A stretch of DNA of 64,000 bases, from NCBI GenBank assembly GCA_032250735.1, contig JAVVEP010000003.1, forward strand, positions 127,962-191,961. The letters run 5' to 3'. Made by a program: the position numbers and the translations under genes. Of the stretch, positions 38,915-49,976 are shown in pieces. The notes below the pieces were generated by a model. That model searched no databases and was not told where the DNA came from. It saw only the letters and a list, made by a program, of their open reading frames with translations. The DNA comes from Gammaproteobacteria bacterium (lineage in GTDB: Bacteria; Pseudomonadota; Gammaproteobacteria; SZUA-152). The stretch's first letter is position 1. The number at the start of each line of letters is the position of its first letter.

Positions 38915-40090
38915 TTGAGGATCGTACTAGTCGGCGCGCCTGGGTCCGGAAAGGGCACACAAGCAATAAAATTAGCGGCGAAATACAAGATACCGCAGAT
39001 TTCCACCGGTGATCTGCTTCGAGCCGCAGTCGCTGAGCAAACCCCCCTGGGATTAGAGGCCAAGGCCGCGATGGATGCCGGCCAGCTGGTTTCGGATCAA
39101 ATCGTACTTGGCATGGTAGAGGAACGGCTCAGCAACACAGACACGCAAAAAGGTTTCATCCTCGACGGTTTCCCACGAAATTTACCCCAGGCAGCAGCCC
39201 TCGACACCCTCCTCAATCGATTAGGTCGCCCGCTGCAGCTTGCCATACTGATCAATGTGGATTTTGATCTGCTGATACAGCGCATCGCCGGCCGCCGTAC
39301 CTGCAGGTCATGCGGGCAGATGTACAATATCTACACCTCGCCGCCAAAAATGGATGGTCATTGTGATTTATGCGGAGGCACCCTGCATCATCGTGCCGAC
39401 GATAACGAAGACACCATCGTCAATCGTCTCCGTATCTTTGAAACACAGACCGAGCCGATGGTCCGGCACTATCAGATACAAGGTAAGCTATCGGTCATCG
39501 AAGGTAGCGGCGAAATTGATAGAATTTTTGCCCGTGTGTGTAAGGCAGTAGAACAAATGCCAGCGGACACAGGCAAATTTGCAGCGCCTAAACAGGCAAA
39601 AACGGCAGAGGCACCCACCCCAAAGGTGGAAACTTCTGAAAAAACAACTAAATTAGATCTAAAAGCTAAAGAAGTTCCAGAAAAAACCGAAACAAGGTCA
39701 GCAGTAGAATCAAAACAAGCAAACAATGGTGCCACTAAGGAGACGAAGATCATGGCGGTGAAAAAGAAAGCAGTGAAGAAGAAGGTCGTTAAGAAAAAAG
39801 CCGTGGCCAAAAAGCCAGCCGCGAAAACAGCAGTAAAGAAAAAAGCAGTAAAGAAAAAAGTAGCCAAGAAAAAACCGGTTGCTAAAAAGAAGGCAGTAGC
39901 CAAGAAAAAGCCGGCCGCCAAAAAGAAGGCGGTAGCCAAGAAAAAACCAGCTGCCAAAAAGAAGGCAGTAGCCAAGAAAAAGGTAGCCAAGAAGAAACCG
40001 GCCGCCAAAAAGAAAGCGGTAGCCAAGAAGAAACCGGCTGCCAAAAAGAAGGTTGCTAAAAAGAAAGCACCAGCCAAAAAGGCATCATAA
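38915..40090 (+). CDS. adk: Adenylate kinase with histone H1/AlgP-like C-terminal tail
   Basis: A 391-residue protein. Residues 1-214 are a complete adenylate kinase (ATP + AMP to 2 ADP): P-loop GAPGSGKGT, DGFPRNLPQA, and a zinc-type LID with C130, C133, C150 and C153 at the spacing of zinc adenylate kinases. An acidic/Thr-rich linker (about 215-279) follows, then a 110-residue tail of repeated KKxAxKK units as in AlgP and histone H1. Initiation is TTG at 38915 with GGGAGG upstream. An in-frame ATG at 39752 has its own ribosome binding site, so the tail may also be made alone. Confidence 0.93.
   Translation: MRIVLVGAPGSGKGTQAIKLAAKYKIPQISTGDLLRAAVAEQTPLGLEAKAAMDAGQLVSDQIVLGMVEERLSNTDTQKGFILDGFPRNLPQAAALDTLLNRLGRPLQLAILINVDFDLLIQRIAGRRTCRSCGQMYNIYTSPPKMDGHCDLCGGTLHHRADDNEDTIVNRLRIFETQTEPMVRHYQIQGKLSVIEGSGEIDRIFARVCKAVEQMPADTGKFAAPKQAKTAEAPTPKVETSEKTTKLDLKAKEVPEKTETRSAVESKQANNGATKETKIMAVKKKAVKKKVVKKKAVAKKPAAKTAVKKKAVKKKVAKKKPVAKKKAVAKKKPAAKKKAVAKKKPAAKKKAVAKKKVAKKKPAAKKKAVAKKKPAAKKKVAKKKAPAKKAS
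39752..40090 (+). CDS. Possible internally initiated H1-like protein (within adk)
   Basis: In-frame ATG at 39752 is preceded by AAGGAG (39737-39742) at a 9-nt spacing, stronger than the TTG start of adk itself. The product would be 112 residues of near-pure Lys, Ala, Val and Pro repeats (MAVKKKAVKKK...), a typical bacterial H1-like DNA-binding protein. The DNA is a tandem array of AAAAAGAAGGCAGTAGCC-like units. Whether it is made separately, or only as a tail of Adk, needs an experiment. Confidence 0.55.
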   Translation: MAVKKKAVKKKVVKKKAVAKKPAAKTAVKKKAVKKKVAKKKPVAKKKAVAKKKPAAKKKAVAKKKPAAKKKAVAKKKVAKKKPAAKKKAVAKKKPAAKKKVAKKKAPAKKAS

Positions 40091-40144
40091 ACGGCTGAAG
40101 GCTTGCCCCCCTGGCTTGTTTCCAGCAGGGGGCGCTATTACAAT

Positions 40145-40180
40145 CGGGCACACAGGATATCCTGCGTGCCCGTTTTTTTT
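40145..40180 (+). terminator. Terminator after adk
   Basis: CGGGCAC (40145-40151) pairs with GTGCCCG (40166-40172); the inner CAGGATATCCTG extends the stem. Eight T (40173-40180) follow. Confidence 0.9.
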
Positions 40181-40244
40181 GGGCTTTTTTCGCGCAATAT
40201 CGCCGTAAATCAGGGCATCCAGCCGGCGATACCGTCATTAATGA

Positions 40245-41360
<1,116 letters not shown>

Positions 41361-41430
41361 GGGCCGCGCCAGAAAGAGCACACCCATCCCCGCTGCATAC
41401 CGCGCCCTGCATCGCGCAACCAATCGCGCA

Positions 41431-41473
41431 ACTAAAAAGGCCGGAGACGACTGATCGCCTCCGGCCTTTTAGT
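41431..41473. terminator. Terminator between hemB and phoU
   Basis: ACTAAAAAGGCCGGAG (41431-41446) pairs with CTCCGGCCTTTTAGT (41459-41473) around a 12-nt loop, with T and A runs on the two strands. It serves both convergent genes hemB and phoU. Confidence 0.85.
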
Positions 41474-41519
41474 GTCGCCGCCCTGCTCGGGCGCTGTGTG
41501 GGTTTACTGAAGGCTGGCG

Positions 41520-42233
41520 CTATTCACGCGCCTCTTTCGACATCTCTTCCAGACTGATGTGGCGGACATCCTTGCCCTTCACCAGATAAATCACGTATTC
41601 GCACATATTGCGCGCATGATCGCCGATGCGCTCCAGCGCGCGTGCCGACCACATGGTGTCCAGGGTCCGTTTCACGTTGCGCGGATCTTCCATCATGAAG
41701 GTGATCATCTGGCGCATGATGGCATCATATTCCGCATCCACCCTGAGGTCTTCCTGCGCCACGTTGGCGGCGGCCTCGGCATCCATGCGCGCAAAGGCAT
41801 CCAGCGCGCCGTGCAACATCTTACTGACCTGGTCACTCAGGTGGGCCAGCTCGCTGTACTGGTTTTTGGGCCGCTCCATGTCGGCCAGATGGATCGCCAT
41901 GCGGGCCACCTTCTCCGCCTGATCGCCCATCCGTTCCAGATCGGTGATGGTCTTGATCACCGCGACGATCAGGCGCAGATCCCCGGCCGCAGGCTGGCGC
42001 CGCGCCAGCACCTGTGTCGACTCCTCGTCAATCTCCACCTCGTAGGCGTTCACCTGATAGTCGCGACTGATCACACCCTCCGCCTGCGCCACATCGCCGG
42101 AAACCAGGGCGGCGATCGCATTATTGATCTGTTCTTCCACCAGGCCGCCCATGGCCAGCACCTTGTGGCGAATCGCCTCCAGCTCTTCATTGAACTGTTG
42201 CGAAATGTGGTGGCTGATATTCCCTGTTCCCAT
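41520..42233 (-). CDS. phoU: Phosphate-specific transport regulator PhoU
   Basis: A 237-residue cytoplasmic protein with two three-helix repeats. It contains DLRLIVAVIKTITDLERMGDQAEKVA and, in the second half, ALERIGDHARNMCEYV, both PhoU metal-binding Asp/Glu patterns. It connects PstSCAB to PhoR signalling and represses the Pho response when phosphate is plentiful. Last gene of pstSCAB-phoU. Confidence 0.95.
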   Translation of the reverse strand: MGTGNISHHISQQFNEELEAIRHKVLAMGGLVEEQINNAIAALVSGDVAQAEGVISRDYQVNAYEVEIDEESTQVLARRQPAAGDLRLIVAVIKTITDLERMGDQAEKVARMAIHLADMERPKNQYSELAHLSDQVSKMLHGALDAFARMDAEAAANVAQEDLRVDAEYDAIMRQMITFMMEDPRNVKRTLDTMWSARALERIGDHARNMCEYVIYLVKGKDVRHISLEEMSKEARE

Positions 42234-42329
42234 GCCTGGCCTCTCTTGTGTCGTTCTGTGATAACTCTAGTTGTGTTTCCGCCAAATTCATCCCGTCCTG
42301 ACGCGGCAACAGGATAACCGGATCGCCGC

Positions 42330-43184
42330 CTAACCGTAACGGCCGGTAATATAGTCTTCGGTCTGTTTCTGACGCGGATTGGTGAACAGCTTGTTGGTAT
42401 CACCGTATTCGATCAGTTTCCCCATGTACATAAAGGCCGTGTAATCCGACACCCGCGCCGCCTGCTGCATATTATGGGTGACAATCACGATGGTGTACTT
42501 GTCCTTCAGCTCGTAGATCAGCTCCTCGATCTTCAGGGTGGAGATTGGATCCAGCGCCGAGGCCGGCTCATCGAGCAACAGCACCTCGGGCTCGATGGCG
42601 ATGGCGCGCGCAATCACCAGCCGCTGCTGCTGACCGCCGGAGAGGCCAAAGGCGCTGTCGTGCAGACGGTCCTTCACCTCATCCCACAGTGCGGCGCCCT
42701 TGATCGCATTCTCCACCACCTCGTCCAGGGTGCGGCGATCCTTCACGCCCTGCAGACGCAGGCCATAGGCGACATTCTCATAGACGGATTTGGGAAAGGG
42801 ATTGGGTTTCTGGAACACCATACCCACCCGCCGGCGCAGATCCGACACGTTCACCGACTTGTCGTAGATGTCCTGTTCATCCAGCAGGATCTTGCCGTCG
42901 ATGCGCACCCCGTCCACCAGATCGTTCATCCGATTGATGCAGCGCAACAGGGTCGACTTGCCACAACCGCTAGGGCCGATGTAGGCCGTGACCCGCTGCT
43001 TGGGGATCACCATGTTGATATCGTACAGGGCCTGCTTGTCTCCGTAGAACAGATTGAGGTCCTTTACCTGTAGGCAAGGGGTCTCGTTGGCCAGGTTCAG
43101 TATTTTGCGGCCACGTCCGAGGTCACCCATCTTGATGGCATGACCGGGGGCGGTCGCCTTGTTCGTCATTTCTGTTTCACTCAT
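42330..43184 (-). CDS. pstB: Phosphate ABC transporter ATPase PstB
   Basis: A 284-residue ATPase. Walker A is [12 protein letters not shown], the signature is [15 protein letters not shown], Walker B is [12 protein letters not shown]. The extra N-terminal ~25 residues are not conserved and an ATG six codons in is possible. Confidence 0.96.
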   Translation of the reverse strand: MSETEMTNKATAPGHAIKMGDLGRGRKILNLANETPCLQVKDLNLFYGDKQALYDINMVIPKQRVTAYIGPSGCGKSTLLRCINRMNDLVDGVRIDGKILLDEQDIYDKSVNVSDLRRRVGMVFQKPNPFPKSVYENVAYGLRLQGVKDRRTLDEVVENAIKGAALWDEVKDRLHDSAFGLSGGQQQRLVIARAIAIEPEVLLLDEPASALDPISTLKIEELIYELKDKYTIVIVTHNMQQAARVSDYTAFMYMGKLIEYGDTNKLFTNPRQKQTEDYITGRYG

Positions 43185-43220
43185 CCGCTCGACTCAACCT
43201 TTTTAACGCAAAATATTCCA

Positions 43221-44873
43221 TCAATTTTCCAGGGTCCGATATTTTTCACGCAGGTGATTGCGTATCGCAATGGCCGCCAGGTTCAAGGCCACGATCACCA
43301 GCACCAGCAACAGTGCCGTGGCGTACACCAGGGGTCGCGCGGCCTCGACATTGGGGCTTTGAAAGCCCACATCGTAGATATGAAAACCCATGTGCATAAA
43401 TTTACGGTCCAGATGCAGGTAGGGGGCATTGACATCCAGGGGAAGTGATGGCGCCAGCTTCACCACACCAACCAACATCAATGGTGCAACCTCCCCCGCG
43501 GCACGGGCAATGGCCAGAATCATGCCGGTCATGATCGCCGGACTGGCCATGGGCAACACCGTGCGCCACAGGGTCTCTGCCTTGGTCGCGCCCAGGGCGA
43601 GACTGCCCTCGCGCACCGACTTGGGGATCCGCGACAGACCCTCTTCGGTGGCCACGATCACCACCGGCACGGTCAACAGGGCCAGGGTCAGCGAGGCCCA
43701 CATCAGGCCCCCTGTGCCAAAGGTCGGTGCCGGCAGGGCCTCGGGGAAGAACAGCTGATCCAGATTGCCGCCCAGAAAATACACAAAAAAGCCCAGGCCA
43801 AACACGCCATAAACGATGGAAGGCACACCCGCCAGATTGTTCACGGCAATCCGGATCAGCTGGGTTAGCGGCCCCTGCCGGGCATATTCCCGCAGGTACA
43901 CCGCGGCCACCACCCCGAACGGCACCACCATGATGGACATGATGATCACCATCATCACCGTGCCAAAGATGGCCGGAAAGATACCGCCTTCGGTATTGGC
44001 CTCACGGGGTTCGTCACTGACAAATTCCCAGACCTTGGCGAAATAAAATCCGAGCTTGCTGATCAGCGACATATCGTTAGGCCGGTAGGCATCCACCACC
44101 TTGGCCAGCGGCACCATCACCGTCTGCCCATCGGCCACGGTCACCATCATCTGGTCGCGGTTGATTTGCTGGTACAGGTCCGACAGCCGTTGTTGCAGAT
44201 CCTCATATTCGACATGCAGTGCGGCGCGCTCCTGTTCGATCGCCGCCCGCTTGCCGGGATCGCTGTCACCCTTCAGTTGCAGACCCCGTTCACGCAGGCG
44301 CAGACGCTCCAGACCATAGTTGATCGCCCCGATCTCACCCTTTTCCAGGCGCCGAATCTGTGCAAACAGATCCGTCGCGCGCGCCAGCCGTTGCTGCAGA
44401 CTGTCCCAGGCCTGCTGACCGACCACCACGGTCTGCTGGTTTTCCTGCACCGCATTGAGGTAACCGTACAGGTTGCCCCACTCGCGGCGCTCCACCGTCA
44501 TCAGGGTCTCGGGATTGCGCGTGGCCTGCATGCCGGGCCTGAGCACCCAGCGAAAATCCAGCCCGGTGACATCGCGATTGCCGGTCTTGAGCAGGTAACG
44601 TGTCACGTCCCCCTCACCCTCGATGTGCATACCCGCACTGCGCAGCCGTTGGGCGGTGACCGTCTCCTCGTCCTGGATCTCACCAATCAGGCGCACCACG
44701 CTGCCATCCTGATTCTGATAGTCGTATTCCCAGAGCGTCGCCGGCCAGAAATGTCCCAGACCGCGCGCGGCGATCAACAGCAGCAGGCCAAACACCAGGA
44801 TCAGACTGACCGCCACCGCGCCCGCCGTGAGCCAGATCCAGGGACTGCCGGATTTAAACCATTGTTTCATCAT
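43221..44873 (-). CDS. pstA: Phosphate ABC permease PstA, enlarged N-terminal region
   Basis: A 550-residue permease, about 250 longer than E. coli PstA. A membrane segment near residues 12-34 is followed by a periplasmic, coiled-coil-bearing region (about 40-270; DUF3333-like), then the usual six-segment permease core with EGSLALGATKAETLW, the coupling helix. The start 44873 (MMKQWF) lies directly after pstC. Confidence 0.93.
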   Translation of the reverse strand: MMKQWFKSGSPWIWLTAGAVAVSLILVFGLLLLIAARGLGHFWPATLWEYDYQNQDGSVVRLIGEIQDEETVTAQRLRSAGMHIEGEGDVTRYLLKTGNRDVTGLDFRWVLRPGMQATRNPETLMTVERREWGNLYGYLNAVQENQQTVVVGQQAWDSLQQRLARATDLFAQIRRLEKGEIGAINYGLERLRLRERGLQLKGDSDPGKRAAIEQERAALHVEYEDLQQRLSDLYQQINRDQMMVTVADGQTVMVPLAKVVDAYRPNDMSLISKLGFYFAKVWEFVSDEPREANTEGGIFPAIFGTVMMVIIMSIMVVPFGVVAAVYLREYARQGPLTQLIRIAVNNLAGVPSIVYGVFGLGFFVYFLGGNLDQLFFPEALPAPTFGTGGLMWASLTLALLTVPVVIVATEEGLSRIPKSVREGSLALGATKAETLWRTVLPMASPAIMTGMILAIARAAGEVAPLMLVGVVKLAPSLPLDVNAPYLHLDRKFMHMGFHIYDVGFQSPNVEAARPLVYATALLLVLVIVALNLAAIAIRNHLREKYRTLEN

Positions 44874-44883
44874 GACTCGCCCA

Positions 44884-47184
44884 TCACAGTGAACTGTACT
44901 TGGTGCGCAGACGCTGGCGCACAATCTCCGCCAGGGTGTTGAACACAAAGGTAAACGCAAACAGCACCAGCGCCGCCAGGAACAGCACCCGATAGTGGGT
45001 ACTGTCCACCTCCGACTCCGGCATCTCCACCGCGATATTGGCCGACAGGGTGCGCATCCCCTGAAAAATACTGAAATCCATCAGCGGCGTATTGCCCGTC
45101 GCCATCAGCACGATCATGGTCTCACCCACGGCCCGGCCCATGCCGATCATCACCGCCGAAAAGATACCGGGACTGGCGGTGAGGATCACCACCCGCACCA
45201 GGGTCTGCCACGGTGTGGCGCCCAGCGCCAGCGACCCGTAGGACAGGTGTTTGGGCACACTGAACACGGCATCCTCGGTGATGGAAAAGATCGTCGGGAT
45301 AACCGCGAAACCCATCGCCAGTCCAACCACCATGGCATTGCGCTGATCAAAACCCACCCCCAGCTCGTTGCTCAGCCAGCCGCGCATGTCGCCTCCGAAC
45401 AGGGCGACCTCCAGGGTCTCGTTCATGCCGAAGGAGACCGCACCCAGCACCAGCACCACCGGCACCAGCAGGGCCGCATCCCAGCCCTCCGGAATCCGGT
45501 GGCGGAACTGTCCCGGCAGCTGTTGCCAGAGGAAGGCGAACACCAGCACGCCCAGCGGCACCACGATCAGCAGGCTGAAAATGCCCGGCAGGTTTTCCTC
45601 CATCAGCGGCGCCAGCCACAGGCCGGCCAGAAAACCGAGGATCACCGTCGGCAGCGCCTCCATGGTCTCGATGCTGGGCTTCACCACCTGGCGCATCTTC
45701 GGCGCCATGAAATAGGCGGTATAGATGGCGCCGAATATGGCCAGGGGCATGGCCAGCAGCATGGCGTAGAACGCCGCCTTGATGGTGCCGTAGACCAGCG
45801 GCGTGATGCTCAGCTTCGGTTCAAAGTCGTCACTGGACGAGGAGGACTGCCAGGCATACACCGGCTCGTCATAACTCTCGTACCACACCTTGCCCCACAG
45901 CGAGGACCAGGAGATTTCCGGATGTTCGTTCTCCACCCGCCAGAACGACAGCCGGCCGGCGGCGTCTTCGGCGAGCAGGGCATTGGCGCGCGGCGCCATG
46001 GCCAGGGTGTTGATCGCCACGCTGCTGGCGGGCTGCTTCAGCATCAGGCGCTGCGCGGTGGAGTGATAGATGGCGAGCTGGCCACTCTCGTCGGCTGCGG
46101 CAAATCCCTTGCGGCCATACTCCGGCGCCAGGCTGCTGATCGCCTGCGTCTGCTCGGCGAAGCTGCGAATCGGCTGCAGGGCCCGGTTGCCGCGTTCATC
46201 CTGCACACTAAACCACTGCACCACCCGGCCACTGCTATCGCCCACCAGCAGGGAGATGTCGCCGGTCAGAAACTGCACGCTGGTGACCTGCAGGCCAACG
46301 TCCACCAGCCGTAACTGCTGCGCCTGACGCGGTTCACTCTTGTCGCTGACATCGAAGTGGGTGAGGCCGCCATCGGTATTGATGACGTACAGATTGCGTT
46401 GCTCCTTGTCGAGCAACAACTGTTTGATCTCCGTCTGCGAAGAAGACTGCTCGGCAAACGACAGCACCACCTGCTCACGCTCCAGCTCGGGCACCTCGCT
46501 GAGAAACGACACCTCCTTGCTAAAGTGCGTCAGCAGCAGGCGGCCGTCGGCCGTCTGCGCCACCACCGTGGCCTGCTCTTCGCCATCCTGCACGGCGATA
46601 TGCGTCAACGCCTCGCCGTCCTCATCGATCTCCAGGGCCTCTTCCCCCAAGGGGTATTCCAGCACCGGGGTGATCAGGCGCTGATCATTGGGGTAACTGA
46701 CCTGGTAGCGGTGGCGGGCGATGATCGCCTGGCCATTGGACAGGCCCAGGGCAAACCGCGCCGGGCCCGGCTGCCCCGCCGCAAAACTGCTGATCTGCGC
46801 CCCCACCGGCAAGGCCAGCGTTTGCTCGTCCATCGACCTGCCGCTGTGGGTGTCAAAGAATATCGCGCGGCCATCGTGGCTCAGCCTAAAACCGATCTCG
46901 GCCTGCTCTTCCATCGCCAGATACAGCGAGGGGGCGGGTTTACCGGTGCTGTGGCCGCCGGGCAGGTCATACTCCGCCACTCGCTCCATATCGGCCGCGC
47001 TGAATAGCGGCAGCACCACATACAACAGATAGAAAAAGATCAGCGCGATGGCAATGATGACGCTCAGCCCGCCCATCGCCACACCGCGCATGGCCATGCG
47101 GTCTTTCAGCGTGCGCCAGCGACGTCGGCGCAGATTTTCGGCGCTATCGGTGGCCGGCAGGACAGAGGTGGGGGTGGTTGGCAT
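44884..47184 (-). CDS. pstC: Phosphate ABC permease PstC, enlarged periplasmic region
   Basis: A 766-residue permease, against about 320 in E. coli. A first membrane segment (about 32-60) is followed by roughly 360 residues of beta-rich periplasmic sequence that may form a propeller-like domain, then the six-segment core with YGSLALGATPWQTL, the coupling helix. The enlarged partner PstA has an extension too. Confidence 0.93.
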   Translation of the reverse strand: MPTTPTSVLPATDSAENLRRRRWRTLKDRMAMRGVAMGGLSVIIAIALIFFYLLYVVLPLFSAADMERVAEYDLPGGHSTGKPAPSLYLAMEEQAEIGFRLSHDGRAIFFDTHSGRSMDEQTLALPVGAQISSFAAGQPGPARFALGLSNGQAIIARHRYQVSYPNDQRLITPVLEYPLGEEALEIDEDGEALTHIAVQDGEEQATVVAQTADGRLLLTHFSKEVSFLSEVPELEREQVVLSFAEQSSSQTEIKQLLLDKEQRNLYVINTDGGLTHFDVSDKSEPRQAQQLRLVDVGLQVTSVQFLTGDISLLVGDSSGRVVQWFSVQDERGNRALQPIRSFAEQTQAISSLAPEYGRKGFAAADESGQLAIYHSTAQRLMLKQPASSVAINTLAMAPRANALLAEDAAGRLSFWRVENEHPEISWSSLWGKVWYESYDEPVYAWQSSSSSDDFEPKLSITPLVYGTIKAAFYAMLLAMPLAIFGAIYTAYFMAPKMRQVVKPSIETMEALPTVILGFLAGLWLAPLMEENLPGIFSLLIVVPLGVLVFAFLWQQLPGQFRHRIPEGWDAALLVPVVLVLGAVSFGMNETLEVALFGGDMRGWLSNELGVGFDQRNAMVVGLAMGFAVIPTIFSITEDAVFSVPKHLSYGSLALGATPWQTLVRVVILTASPGIFSAVMIGMGRAVGETMIVLMATGNTPLMDFSIFQGMRTLSANIAVEMPESEVDSTHYRVLFLAALVLFAFTFVFNTLAEIVRQRLRTKYSSL

Positions 47185-47350
47185 GGGCGTATGATAGTTT
47201 GGAATTGTGACAGTTTTGTGACATTGCGGCCGCGCCGCCCAGGGACTGCATCGGCGCGGCTATTCGGTGGGGTTCAGGCCCGGCTGTGGCGCTCTACTAT
47301 GGTGCTCTACCTTGGTTCCCTGCACAGGGGTTCTTTCGTGCATCGCCAAC

Positions 47351-47376
47351 AAAAAAGGCCCCACCGAAGCGGGGCC
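47351..47376 (-). terminator. Partial terminator after pstS
   Basis: Minus-strand stem GGCCCCGCTTCGGTGGGGCC with TTTTTT following. It sits between pstS and pstC, so pstS would be transcribed more than the permease genes, as is common for binding proteins. Confidence 0.8.
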
Positions 47377-47404
47377 CTCTCATCCGACAGTAAAGGCTCG
47401 CGAC

Positions 47405-48415
47405 TTATTGAATGCTCGCCAGGGCCTTTTCCACCACCTTGACGGGCAGCGGGATGTAACCGTCTTTCACCACCACCTGCTGACCGACCTTCGACATCAC
47501 CAGCTTGATGAACTCACGCTCCAGTGGCGCCAACGGCTTGTTGGGGTGCTTGTTCACGTACACATACAAGAAGCGTGACAGCGGGTAGGTATTGTTGACC
47601 GCATTGTCAGGCGAGGCCTCCACAAAGGGCTCGCCGGCCTTCTTGGACAGCGGCACGGCCTTCACACCGGAGGTCTTGTAACCGATGCCGGAGTAACCGA
47701 TGCCATTGAGCGAGCTCGACACCGACTGCACCACCGAGGCCGAACCCGGCTGCTCGTTGACGTTGTTTTTATAGTCACCCTTACACAGGGCCTTTTTCTT
47801 GAAATAGCCGTAGGTGCCGGACACCGAGTTGCGGCCATAGATCTGGATCTCACGATCGGCCCAGGCACCGCTCATGCCCAGGTCACCCCACTGAGAGATG
47901 TCCTTTGTACCGCCGCACTTGCGGGTCGACGAGAAGATCGCATCCACATCGGCGATGGACATCCCCTTGACCGGGTTATCCTTGTGCACATAGACCGCCA
48001 GCGCGTCGATAGCGACCGGGATGGCCGTCGGTTTGTAACCAAACTTTTTCTCAAACGCCTCGATCTCCTTGCTCTTCATCTTGCGGCTCATCGGCCCCAG
48101 ATTCGAGGTGGACTCGGTCAGCGCCGGCGGGGCAGTCGAAGAACCGGCGGCCTGGATCTGGATATTGACGTTAGGATATTCACGCTTGAATTCCTCCGCC
48201 CACAGGGTCATCAGATTGGCCAGGGTGTCGGAACCGACGCTGGACAGGTTGCCGGACACGCCACTGGCGCGCTGGTAATCCGGCAGACTGGCATCCAGCT
48301 CGGCACCCGCCATGGCGACGCCGGCAAACAGACTGCCTGCCGTGGCCAGACCGACGACGCCTTTCACTAAACCCTTCGCTACCGAACCCTTTGCAAACAC
48401 ATGCTTCGTATTCAT
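47405..48415 (-). CDS. pstS: Phosphate-binding protein PstS
   Basis: A 336-residue periplasmic phosphate receptor. The start at 48415 ([11 protein letters not shown]) has GGAG 8 nt upstream; a signal peptide with [15 protein letters not shown] follows. Phosphate-binding segments are in [20 protein letters not shown] and [15 protein letters not shown] boxes lie about 145 bp upstream. Confidence 0.95.
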   Translation of the reverse strand: MNTKHVFAKGSVAKGLVKGVVGLATAGSLFAGVAMAGAELDASLPDYQRASGVSGNLSSVGSDTLANLMTLWAEEFKREYPNVNIQIQAAGSSTAPPALTESTSNLGPMSRKMKSKEIEAFEKKFGYKPTAIPVAIDALAVYVHKDNPVKGMSIADVDAIFSSTRKCGGTKDISQWGDLGMSGAWADREIQIYGRNSVSGTYGYFKKKALCKGDYKNNVNEQPGSASVVQSVSSSLNGIGYSGIGYKTSGVKAVPLSKKAGEPFVEASPDNAVNNTYPLSRFLYVYVNKHPNKPLAPLEREFIKLVMSKVGQQVVVKDGYIPLPVKVVEKALASIQ

Positions 48416-48559
48416 TCTCTTTTCTCCAAAATTAAACCGCATGACCTAAACGACTCTCTAAACTGACCGTCGCAAAATGACAGCCTTAAATTGACCGCCT
48501 TTGAAACACTGGCGACAACACGTAATCCAAAACACCTGCAGAAGTATTACCGGGAAAAA

Positions 48560-48598
48560 TGACACGGGTGTGACCGAAATGTGACGGTTAGATGACAG
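48560..48598 (-). promoter_or_regulatory. Two tandem PHO boxes upstream of pstS
   Basis: On the minus strand GTCA starts at 48596, 48585, 48574 and 48563, with exact 11-bp spacing: CTGTCAT, CCGTCAC, CGGTCAC and GTGTCAT. That is four PhoB half-sites, i.e. two full PHO boxes. TAATAC (48549-48544) could be the -10. Confidence 0.85.
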
Positions 48599-48624
48599 CC
48601 GTCGGCGGGCAATGAGGGGGCCTG

Positions 48625-49959
48625 TCAATGCACGGCTGGTCGGGCCGACGCCTTCTCGGAGTTGTTCCGCTCCATCACCAGCGTGCCGTCAAAACGGCAA
48701 CGGAAGCAGCTACCCTTGCCAGGCTGGCTTTCAATCTCCAGCCGGGCGGCGTGTCGATCCAGCACATGTTTGACGATCGCCAGCCCCAGCCCGGTACCGC
48801 CGGACTCACGCGAGCGCCCCGTATCGACACGATAGAAACGCTCGGTCAGGCGATGCACGTGTTGCGGGGCAATCCCCACCCCATCGTCGCGCACCTCAAA
48901 ACAGGCCGCATCCCCGTCACGGTACCAGCACACGTCGATATGCCCTTGCTCCGGCGTATATTGCACGGCATTAAAGATCAGATTGGAAAAGGCGCTGGTC
49001 AGCTCCTTTTCACTGCCACGTAACCACAACGCGGCATCGGCCTGCAGGCTGATGTGGTGCTGCCGCTCGCCGCTCAGGGCGCGCGCGTCCTGCAGCAGGG
49101 CATCCAGTATGGCCGGCACCGCCACCGGATCACGCAGCCCGGCCTTCTCATCGTCCTCCAGTCGCGACAGCATCAACAGGTCTTCGACCAGGCGCGTCAT
49201 GCGCTGCGTCTGCCCCTGCATCTGTTGCAGGCATCGGCCCCAGTGGTTCGAGGCGACCTCGCCCTCGTCCATCATGTTTTCCAGATAACCGGACAACACC
49301 GTCAATGGGGTGCGCAACTCGTGTGACACATTGGCGACAAAATCACTGCGCATGCGTTCCAGCCGTTTGAGCCGGCTGATGTCGCGCACCACCAGCAATT
49401 TCTGCCGATTACCGTAGGGCACGATGCGAAAGGAAAAGTAGTGGTCGTGATCCAGCGGCGACGGCATCTCCAGCGGTTCCGAAAAGTCGCCGCGTTCCAG
49501 AAACTCGCTGAAGCGCGAATGCCGGATCAGGTTATCGATGCGCTGCCCCACATCCTGCCCAGGCTGCAAACCCAGGTAGTGCCTGGCCGCCTTGTTAAAC
49601 CATTCGATCCGGTCGTCCTGGGTCAGCACCACGGTGGCATCGGGCATCGCGGCGGTGCTTTCCTTGAAGCGTGACAGGATCATGGCGAGGCGTTTTTTGC
49701 GCTGGCGATTGCTGCGCTGCAACTGATAAATATGCTCGAAGGCCTCACCCCAGATGCCGGGGGCCACCGGTGGCTCGGTTTTCTTGCGCCGGTAGTACCA
49801 GCGCTCTAACTGGTAGAGGTTATAGAGGTGCCAGCCAAGATAGCCGATCAGGGCCAGGGTGAATGCCGCATGCGCCGCGCCCAGCAGCCAGCCGACGAAC
49901 AGGGCGCCGGCAAACAGCGCCGCCATTCGCCATAGTTCCTGAATCCAGGGATGCGTCAC
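48625..49959 (-). CDS. phoR: Phosphate regulon sensor kinase PhoR
   Basis: A 444-residue histidine kinase. Two N-terminal membrane segments (about 9-28 and 30-46), a PAS domain (about 100-200) with DRIEWFNKAA, a dimerisation domain with the phospho-His in SHELRTPLTVL, and an ATPase domain with DDGVGIAPQ and GGTGLGLAIVK. It pairs with PhoB 17 nt upstream. Confidence 0.96.
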   Translation of the reverse strand: MTHPWIQELWRMAALFAGALFVGWLLGAAHAAFTLALIGYLGWHLYNLYQLERWYYRRKKTEPPVAPGIWGEAFEHIYQLQRSNRQRKKRLAMILSRFKESTAAMPDATVVLTQDDRIEWFNKAARHYLGLQPGQDVGQRIDNLIRHSRFSEFLERGDFSEPLEMPSPLDHDHYFSFRIVPYGNRQKLLVVRDISRLKRLERMRSDFVANVSHELRTPLTVLSGYLENMMDEGEVASNHWGRCLQQMQGQTQRMTRLVEDLLMLSRLEDDEKAGLRDPVAVPAILDALLQDARALSGERQHHISLQADAALWLRGSEKELTSAFSNLIFNAVQYTPEQGHIDVCWYRDGDAACFEVRDDGVGIAPQHVHRLTERFYRVDTGRSRESGGTGLGLAIVKHVLDRHAARLEIESQPGKGSCFRCRFDGTLVMERNNSEKASARPAVH

Positions 49960-49976
49960 TCTCGGGTCCGCCCCAC

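Noticed and set aside
39750-40085. CRISPR-like array
   Set aside because: The repeats are in-frame codons for KKxAxKK units without spacers of constant length.
44995-46314. Plus-strand open frame (439 codons) opposite pstC
   Set aside because: His/Gln-rich shadow translation of a clear permease gene.
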